A DNA stretch of 64,000 nt from Motacilla alba alba (lineage: Eukaryota; Chordata; Aves; Passeriformes; Motacillidae), in assembly GCF_015832195.1 (NCBI RefSeq), contig NC_052046.1, positions 45,704,473-45,768,472 on the forward strand. Direction: 5' to 3'. Below the pieces are notes generated by a model, which was not told the origin of the DNA, ran no database searches, and saw nothing but the letters and a program-made list of their open reading frames with translations. This document shows, piece by piece, positions 57,090-64,000 of this stretch (position 1 is its first letter; each line of letters opens with the position of its first letter). The position numbers and the translations under genes were made by a program.

Positions 57090-59115
57090 GAACCACAGAA
57101 CAATGCCGGAAGGGATCTTTAGTGACTCTCTAGTCCACATTTCTGCTCAGATGAGAGACAACTTTTAAGTCAGATAACATTGCTGAGTCTTGTCCAGTCA
57201 AGCTTTGAGCATCATATCCAGTCCCCACAGTCTCTCTAAGCAATCTTCTCCAGCACTTAACCTTTCTCACCATGAAATCTTTCTTAATATTCCTACTCAG
57301 AACTTCAGCTGCTGCAACATCAGCCCATTGAGTCTTACCCTTTCCCTCTGCACCTCCAGAAGCCTGAATTCTCTACAACCATCCCTTAAAAAGCTGCAGA
57401 GATAAAGCCCCCTCCAAACCATTCCCTCTTCAAGACAAAGCAACACAATTTCTCAGACTCTCTTTGAATATTGTGCGCTTCAGCAACTGCCTCAGTGGCT
57501 CACCACTAAGCTCTTTCCTGTTTCTTGAACTAATGAGCCAAGCTGCCCAAAGCACTCCAGGCAATACCTCGTAAATGCTGGATTTAGAGGATTAATGAAT
57601 TCACTCAATTAAACCACTCCTAATGTTGCACAGGGTGGGCTCAGCTTTCATGGCTGCAAAGGAAATCCTGCTGACTTTTCCTCAACTTTTTGTTCACCAG
57701 ACTTCTGAGATTCTGCTTTGCAGGAAAGCTTTGCAGCCAGTCAATCCCCCATGTACCTGTTGTATGAGACTGACCCCTCCCAAGGGCAGGGCTCAGCACC
57801 TTTTTTGAACTTCAAAAGGTCCCCATCAGTCCCTTCTTTCAACCTCTCATGCCTCTGAGTACCAGCCCTGACATCCAGCTTATCAATCATTCCCATTCCC
57901 AATTTTATGAAGCCTGTGAATGTCCTGAGGGTGTAATCCATCCCATCTTCTAGGCAGTTGATGAAGACAGTAAATGTTAGCAAAAACCCTGAGGAACACC
58001 ATGCCTAACCAGCCACTACTTGAACCCTTACCTTTTGAACCCGTAAGTCCAGCCAGTTTTCTGCCCACCTAGAATTCTACCAATCCAGTTATGTTTGTCC
58101 CCTTCAGATACAAAGAAGCTGTGTTCTGTTTTGTTCTCTCCACACCCACACTGGTAATGACATCATTGTATGAGGTAATCAGGTTGGTCAGGCACAATCT
58201 GAACAGGCAACTCTGTGCTTACTTTTCCTGATCACCATCTTCTGACGGGTCTAGAAATTATTTCCAGGAAGACTGGCTCGAGGATGTCCTGGAGACTTCA
58301 ATTAGGCTCGAAATCCCCCAAATCCATCTTATTTTTCTTCAGGCTAGCTGTGATGTGTGCTGCCTTCTAATCATAATTTAGGTCACCCTGGCATTGTAAC
58401 TGTTTGAATGTCACAGAGACAGGTTTCACAGCGACATCGACAAGTATCCTTAGCAGCACTGGATGCCTCATTCAGTCCCATGACCTTCTCCATAAGTCTA
58501 GATTATTTAAGAAGTCTTTTAACTCAAGCTTTCTTTGCCATAGTCCAAACTTGGCCTCTGTGTACACAGGCTTAGGAGACCTGATAGCAGAACTTACCAG
58601 TAAAGAAAGAGCCAAAAATGCCACTCAGCCCTTCCTATTTCCTGTTGTGTCACTAGGTTTACCACCTCATCTTTTCAGCAGGTCTGCATGTTCCTTAGAC
58701 TGCTCTTGCTGCTTAGGCAGCCCTAACAGCTCTTGCTGCCCTTCTCATATACCAGATTTCAGTTCCAGCTACACTGGGCTCTTCAACAGCACATGAGAAA
58801 TGACCCTTCCTCCCTTCCATCCTCCCTCCTATCCCTCCCTTCCACTGGTATAGAAGTGCCTTTTGCACTTGAGTTCAGTCAGACTTGCCCATCCAACCAT
58901 GGAGACCCCCTGACACATCCCCTCAGTCTGTGAACTTCAAAACATGCTGTTACCATGCCTGAAGGAGGCTGTTCTTGACAATCAAAAAACTTTCTTAGAC
59001 TTCTCCACAGCTATTTCTCATGGGATCTCATCTACAAGCTGATTCAAGAAGTTTAGGTCTGTTCTTTTAAAAACAAGGATCATTATCCTGCTACATTTCC
59101 TCTTTTCCAGCAACA
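57090..59115 (-). mobile_element. CR1 LINE, antisense, long and old
   Basis: About 2 kb of antisense CR1. On the plus strand the 3' end is at the left ('GGAACCACAGAACAATGCCGG'), followed by 'CTTAATATTCCTACTCAGAAC', 'CCAGCTTATCAATCATTCCC' and 'GAAGCCTGTGAATGTCCTGAGG', then 'CCTGAGGAACACCATGCCTAAC' and 'GGTTGGTCAGGCACAATCTG' (reverse-transcriptase region). Further right are 'CTTGAGTTCAGTCAGACTTGCC' and 'ATTTCTCATGGGATCTCATC', matching the linker seen sense-strand at 17.7-18.0 kb. It is strongly diverged, with no coding potential; the right edge fades out near 59.1 kb. A CT-rich patch (58800-58855) lies within it. Confidence 0.78.
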
Positions 59116-61299
59116 ACACATAGATAAACTCAGGAAACCACTTGCTTAACATACTGATGAAGAAGTGGTACTACTAATCATAACCAGTCTAAGCTGAAAC
59201 ATCTTACAAAGATAAATGTGCTGCTGTAAAGGTCTGGAAGAATTTCATAAATATTTTTTATTTCTCTCCATTAAAAAGGACACTCTTCTACTTGTGCAGA
59301 TGGTTTCTGTAACACACATGGCCTCTCTTTCAAGTGTGAAGATAATGATAGTAACAATGAGAGAGATGTGTAGCTCACCCAGGCCCTCAGACAGAACACC
59401 ATCCTTGACACACAAGTGCTTTAATGTCCAAGGAACCAATTTGTTTGACCTGGTTATCTCCAGAAAGGTCTGTGTTTACCCATATTCTTTCAAAGATGAC
59501 AAGTTTAATTACAGCATAACTCACACAAAAAGTCAGACATCACATACTATCGCCTCAGCAATATCAGATTCAGAACTTTTTCTTCTTTAAATTGAAAATC
59601 TGTCTGAAGAAAAACACTTATTATTTAAAAATGTCTACCCCTGCATCCTATGTTTAGCACTTAAAGCAGCCACCATATTTTATCCCAAATGCTGTTACTA
59701 TGAGATAGACGACTTGAGCTTCAAATACAGGAATATAATTCTACCCTCTTGCTGTTCCCATCTTCTTTTGCAAAACATTAGCCTAATCCTCATGTTAGTG
59801 TTCAACACATCTAGACCAGAGTGATAGTATTTTCCACATTTCTCCAAGCTAAGCATCACTGAATATAAGCATTCTAAATAAGCATTCTAACCACTGGATA
59901 CCATCCAATGGATCTTGTTTGGCCATGAAGCTGGAATTCCATTCTGTTTGTGCAGAAATAACAGAGGAAGACCCTAGGCTAGCTTATGACTTAAAGATAA
60001 GTGGAGTTTCCAGGGAGACCAAGATGAAATCAACAAGGTGCCTCTGAGCGGAAAGTGAACTGTACCATGACTCTCACTTACTTCACATCATCTGATTCAA
60101 AACTTGAATGCTGTCATGTCACAGCTGGAAAAGCAAATGCATGTTTTTTCTCTATTGTGAATAGAAACAGAAGTAATTTTGTGGATGTTGCTGTGCTGCT
60201 AAATGACAGAAAACTCCACAATATTAAGAATCAAATGAGGTTTTTCTAACTACAAAAAAGGCAGTAATGAACTGATTCATTCCACCAAGCATAAATCAAA
60301 CTGCTATATCTAACTAGGACCCAGACACAATTTATGGGATATAGCTTTAGGACCAAAAATTAAATCAAGTTAAATCCTTTTCCAGAAAATATTATGAATA
60401 TAAAAGAAATAATATTATTAAAAGTAGCAGTACAACTTGCAACTTAATCATTGAATGCATTCCAGGTATTGTGATGTTAGGTTTGTCACCATCAGAACCT
60501 CAGCTCTGTGCAAGAGTACATGTTATGGACAGGTGGATAAGCTCTGATGCAAATCAAGGCATTGAGCTTCCCTTGGCTTACCAACAAGTTATCTGACAGG
60601 GGGAAACCCTACCTAGCATGGAGCTAAACCATGAAGGCGCAACCATTCTCAGGGGCTTCACTTCCAGATTCCTACACCTGAGCACTTAGCAAAGTACCCA
60701 AAGAGAAAAAACAGAAATATACTAAGAGGATTTTTCCTATAACCTCTCCTTCTCCTTTTCTCTACAGGTACTTTCTTCCTGAAATTGTGCTTCTATCATT
60801 GCTATTCTATACATGGCACACACTGTAGTTTAGATCTTAACTCTAAGAATAAAACAGAAGCATAGGGATATAAAGCAGTATCTCCACTCTTCAAGGATAA
60901 ATGACCTTGTAAGAAGCTAAAGCCTGTGGGTCCAACCCAGATGCCTCAGAAAGTGCTAGCTGACAGTGTCTAAAATACTGATCACACCTCCTTAAACAGC
61001 ACTTAAAGACTGGCACTCTCACAGAAGTAAAATAAAGAACCCAAAGCAGATGCGTATTTAATTAATGAACTGACAGACCTGTTTTGCAAGAGGATACAAC
61101 TCTGGGGCTCTTCACAACTTTCTACAAAATACAAGTCACAAGCAAGGCACAATGCTCTCCTTCTCATCCATGACCCAAAAGGATGGGGATTTTCCACATA
61201 TAGTTTATATCTTTCAGACATTAGTATGATGTCTTATTAAGTTTCTAGAAAATTTATTACCTTCTCCACAATAACAGAATTTTTCACACTGACAAAATT
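59116..61299. other. AT-rich single-copy DNA, no gene seen
   Basis: No supported gene. A 13-bp ATAAGCATTCTAA unit occurs twice in tandem near 59865-59890. Open frames are short. Confidence 0.5.
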
Positions 61300-62237
61300 C
61301 CATAGGCCCACTTCTATATCTTCATAAATGTCTTGGACATAGGACTCAAAAGAATATTAAGTAAGTTTGCCAACAACACTAAATTGGGAAGAGCTGTCAA
61401 CTCCCTCAAGCACAGGGAGGGAGGCTCTGCAGACACTTTGATAAATCAGAGGGCTGGGCAATCAGCAACCCCAACCCTACGAAGTTTTACAAGGGCAAGT
61501 TCCATATTCTACACCTGGGATGGGCCAACCCTGGGTGTATGGACAGACCTCGGAAGGAGAGGCTGGAGCACAGTGCTGCACAAAGGGTCCTGGGGGTCCT
61601 GGTCAAGGATGAATTGAAAACAAATCAGCAGTGCCTCAGCAGCCAGGAGGGCCAACTGTGTCCTGGGGTGCATCAGGTACAGCATCACCAGCCAGGCAAG
61701 AGAGGGGATTGTCCTGCTCTACTCTGCAATGGGGAGGCCTCACCTCGAGTGCTGGGGACAGTTTTAAGGGCCATAATATGAAAAAGACATAAAGCTGCTG
61801 GAGAGCATCCAAAGCAGGGCCACAAGGATGATAAAGGGTCTGGAGGGGAAGCCGTATGAGGAGCAGCTGAGGTAACTTGGTCTGTTCAGCCTGGAGGAGA
61901 CTGAGGGGAGACCTCACTGAGGTCTTCAACATCCACAGAGGGCGAAACAGAGAAGCAGGGACCAATCTCTTCACTCTCATGACCAGTGACTGCTCCTGAC
62001 GATATGGCACGAAGCAGAGTCAGATAAGATTTAGGCTGGATATCAGTTAAAGGTCTTTCACCAAGAGAGTGGCTCAGCACTGGAAAAGTAGTCACAGCAC
62101 CAAGCCTATTTAGTTCAAGAAGCGTTTTGACAATGTTCTCAGGCACATGGGGTGATTATTGGGGTGTCCTGCAAAGCACCCCAAGTCCATGATCCTGATG
62201 GGTCCTTTCAAACCCAGGATATTCTATGATTCTGCTC
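61300..62237 (+). mobile_element. CR1 LINE, different subfamily, 3' end
   Basis: Sense CR1 whose blocks differ from the copies above: 'TAAGTAAGTTTGCCAACAACAC', 'GGGTCCTGGGGGTCCTGGTC', 'GTGTCCTGGGGTGCATCAGG', 'TGGGGAGGCCTCACCTCGAG', 'GATGATAAAGGGTCTGGAGG', 'GACTGAGGGGAGACCTCACTG' and 'TCACCAAGAGAGTGGCTCAGC'. It ends 'GATGGGTCCTTTCAAACCCAGG' with the tail ATATTCTATGATTCTG. The 'GGGGAGACCTCACTG' and 'AGTGGCTCAGCACTGG' wording fits an older CR1 subfamily. Reading frames are broken. Confidence 0.9.
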
Positions 62238-62543
62238 TGTGAAAATCTGACAGCTACCATGACAACAAAATAAAAATACCTGATTGTTTTGGAATACAAT
62301 TATTCTCAACTGTCTTCTCTGATACTGAAGTCTGCTGTAAGAGACTGACCGGTCCTTGACCTTCAACCAAACCAACACCAGAAATCCTTCACAAAAAAGG
62401 GGTCAGCAACTACAGCTCCAGCCTCAGTTTTTGTCCCTTTACTTTTCACATCCTAAGAGCATTCTCACCAGCAAGATTTTGTTTTGAGCCAGTTTAGCAA
62501 GACGAAATTAACAATGTTCACATCTACTCTGTGACATGTCCGA
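62238..62543. other. Short single-copy spacer
   Basis: Nothing recognised between the CR1 copy and the CR1 scrap. Confidence 0.45.
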
Positions 62544-62610
62544 ATCACAGAATCATCAAGATTGGAAATGATCTCCAAGACCATCATGTACAACAATCTT
62601 CATAGGTGTT
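62544..62610 (-). mobile_element. CR1 LINE scrap, antisense 3' end
   Basis: 'AATCACAGAATCATCAAGATTGG' followed by 'GATCTCCAAGACCATCATG' is the antisense of a CR1 tail plus the 'GATCTTnnAGGTC' block. Only about 65 bp remain. Confidence 0.7.
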
Positions 62611-64000
62611 GCTGGGTTTCCAACATACAGAACACCCCCCACTGGCCAATACTTACAGGTTTTATCCCTTGCATGCAGAATTGCTGGTTCTTTTTCACTT
62701 TTACCACAAGGAGAGAAGAGGTGGTCTCTTTCTTCTGGGATCTCTACATATTTTTTTCTCTTAAGATCTTCTGTTTCTCAGGACAATTTGCAGTCTTGAA
62801 GCCTCCCACTCAAATGGAGTATTTCTCAACTTTCCTATCACCAAAGAGTCATGGCCCTAACCCAGTTACTAACGCAGTGACTTCTCCTTAAATCATCACT
62901 CCCTCTTCAACTTCTACCTAAAAGACTGAATTTTAGTTCAGATTAAAGTTTTTTCTCCCACCTGTCAGCCCTGTAATTATCTAAATGTTGTGTGTAACCA
63001 CATCACAGTCCAATGAAAAACCACATTTCCTCTTCAAATCCCTGATGACAGGTAGGTGTAGGGCACATACCTAAGGCCAAAACTGGCAAGCAGCTGCACA
63101 ACACCATTAGCCTAGGTTTTGATTTTCCCCCAGTTCTTTCAAGCTCAGCTGTGAACCAGCTGGAGTACCTAGTTTCTCAAAAGGAAAGAAATTATTAACT
63201 GGAAATGACAATAAAACAACGTAAAATTTTGCCAGTTTACCAGACATTTCCTATCTGTTGAGAAGTAAAAGGAACTGTTGCAATGGTGGTTTTCCCCCCC
63301 AGTAACTGGAGCAGAAAATAAATCAAGACAGAACTTTCTATTTAAATCCATAGCAAACACAATCAAATAAAATATCAACACGCTGCTCCTGAGAGAAATG
63401 CCACAAAAATTGAGTGTGGTCCACAAAAATAAGTTCTAACACACAAGAAAACAGCAAACAGAAAGGTAAAAATAAAGACAATTGCAGCCTCAATCAGGAT
63501 GACTTGTCCAAACCTGCAATTGTCATGGGATTTTCAAGAACTCCATGGGTCCAATGTCAACAGCTTGGCACAAGAAGACTGGACAATTCAATACCCAAAA
63601 TAATGCAAATTTTCATACCTAGGAAGTGTTACTTAAAACTCAGTATCTGACATTTTAAAAACTGACAAATATTTCACACATGCAGTGTAGCTCTCAAGTT
63701 GTCTCTGATTAAGAGTGATGTAACAGTGGTATTATCTGGAAGATTAGCCACTAATTCCACCAGAGACCACTACAGCTTACAGTAATAATGCAGTCTTCCT
63801 GAAACAACAAGCCACATTAAAACTCCCTGCTGCTTCCAAACACACTCTCTACTGCATTCCTATCTCTGATACTGGAACAACTTCCTGACACATCAGGGAG
63901 TTTACAGAGATTAATGATAGATGCTGCCTAGCTCAATCATTCCATTAAGTAGACACAGATTATCCATTAGCTTATACTTAAGTCAGGTAAATTTCTACCT
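62611..64000. other. AT-rich single-copy DNA to window end, no gene seen
   Basis: No supported gene, RNA or mobile element. Short open frames only; a C8 run lies near 63294. Confidence 0.5.

Overview
The window looks like AT-rich nuclear DNA from a bird, most likely a passerine. It carries many decayed CR1 LINE copies, whose 3' ends finish in the ATTCTATG-type tail, and several LTR families of the kinds I know from avian genomes (long ERVL-like LTRs and a class II/ERVK-like LTR with 6-bp target duplications). I found no host protein-coding exon, tRNA gene, CRISPR array or prokaryotic feature. The open frames present are short and scattered, or lie inside repeats. The window is best read as an intergenic or intronic stretch annotated by its mobile elements.

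Layout, left to right. An ERVL-like LTR (145-1162) is followed by single-copy DNA to about 8.66 kb. Next come a CR1 3' fragment (8660-9275) and a 1,458-bp solo LTR with perfect 5-bp duplications (9771-11228). A degraded CR1 lies at about 13.7-15.15 kb. A longer CR1 copy (about 17.33-20.31 kb) is split by an antisense LTR (18272-18836). Then follow about 11 kb of single-copy DNA holding a near-perfect 29-bp-arm hairpin at 27.7 kb, and a small CR1 piece at 31.4-31.7 kb.

The centrepiece is a complete, very young 4,649-bp endogenous retrovirus-like element (33746-38394). Its two 675-bp LTRs show no difference I can see. It has a 6-bp target duplication (CACAAT), a primer-binding site matching tRNA-Asn, and a polypurine tract abutting the 3' LTR. 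It lacks recognisable protease, reverse transcriptase, RNase H and envelope genes. It keeps only a possible gag start and an integrase-tail-like remnant, around a roughly 2-kb core: a CpG-rich block (with an NRF-1-type site and an RFX-like palindrome) followed by T-rich sequence that I cannot assign to a retrovirus. It is therefore non-autonomous and may carry captured non-viral sequence.

Further right are an LTR fragment (40.74-41.34 kb), a CR1 (44.40-45.19 kb), an antisense CR1 joined directly to an antisense ERVL-like LTR piece (51.10-52.75 kb), and an older solo LTR related to the young provirus, with its own 6-bp duplication (52845-53418). An isolated CpG island follows at 55.08-55.33 kb, the best candidate for a host promoter or first exon. 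Then come a 2-kb antisense CR1 (57.09-59.1 kb), a CR1 of a different subfamily (61.3-62.24 kb) and a CR1 scrap (62.54 kb). The elements do not form a pathway; their nesting records successive invasions, with old CR1 first, ERVL-like LTRs next and the ERVK-like provirus last. Family calls rest on recognition by eye, not on a database search.
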